NCBI GenBank assembly: GCA_002315815.1
Contig: DCIN01000083.1
Coordinates: 1 to 5,167, forward strand
DNA length: 5,167 nucleotides
Direction of reading: 5' to 3'
DNA from: Bacteroidales bacterium UBA1725
Lineage (GTDB): Bacteria; Bacteroidota; Bacteroidia; Bacteroidales; UBA932
Shown here: piece after piece, positions 5,151 to 5,167 of the stretch
Layout of the letters: every line of letters starts with the position of its first letter
How positions within the stretch are numbered: the stretch's first letter is position 1
Translations under genes and position numbers: made by a program
The notes under the pieces: generated by a model
What the model was told of the DNA's origin: nothing
The model's database searches: none
Seen by the model: the letters and a program-made list of their open reading frames with translations, nothing else

Positions 5151-5167
5151 TAAATCTCAAAAAATAA
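5093..5167 (-). promoter_or_regulatory. Leader of cassette A, promoter not resolved
   Basis: Matches the cassette B leader up to 5150, with a CGGCC/GGCCG hairpin at 5124-5137. Past 5150 it diverges. A T-rich TTATTTTTTGAG on the minus strand (5167-5156) loosely resembles a -7 box but does not fit TAnnTTTG, and the -33 region would lie beyond the window. Confidence 0.45.

Overview
The window comes from a Bacteroidota genome, most likely a gut-type member of the order Bacteroidales. Four things point there: the small exported peptides resemble the Bacteroidota-restricted NVEALA family, the lipoproteins resemble the BF3164-type 6-bladed beta-propeller family, the one clear promoter matches the Bacteroides consensus TTTG-N19-TAnnTTTG, and Shine-Dalgarno sequences are lacking. 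I have not placed it to genus. All confident genes are on the minus strand.

The layout is a tandem array of a three-gene cassette, read right to left. Cassette A (5092 to 3119) is complete: a 204-residue thioredoxin-like lipoprotein with a CTMC motif, a 90-residue NVEALA-type peptide and a 358-residue beta-propeller lipoprotein. Cassette B (2815 to 1015) has the same order, but its thioredoxin-like gene is a pseudogene (104-bp deletion that removes the CTMC motif, plus a stop codon). It is followed by a 92-residue NVEALA-like peptide and a 324-residue beta-propeller lipoprotein. Cassette C starts at about 397 with a third, more divergent thioredoxin-like lipoprotein and leaves the window at base 1.

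The cassettes are mosaic. The leader, the thioredoxin-like gene and the first codons of the peptide gene are almost identical between A and B (2256-2873 and 4444-5150). The rest of the peptide gene and the whole beta-propeller gene are strongly divergent. This looks like a conserved expression and processing module joined to variable exported cargo.

Each cassette start lies behind a short leader with a small hairpin. Cassettes B and C also show a promoter-like element upstream. The 434-1014 interval has no convincing intact gene but holds three tandem repeats (51, 17 and 50 bp periods) and a possible plus-strand coding remnant. The 2907-3118 interval holds a strong hairpin that may terminate cassette A.

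Proposed joint role (inference): each operon exports a short Cys-containing peptide together with a lipid-anchored thiol-disulfide protein and a lipid-anchored propeller that could bind or process it. The function of NVEALA peptides is not established.
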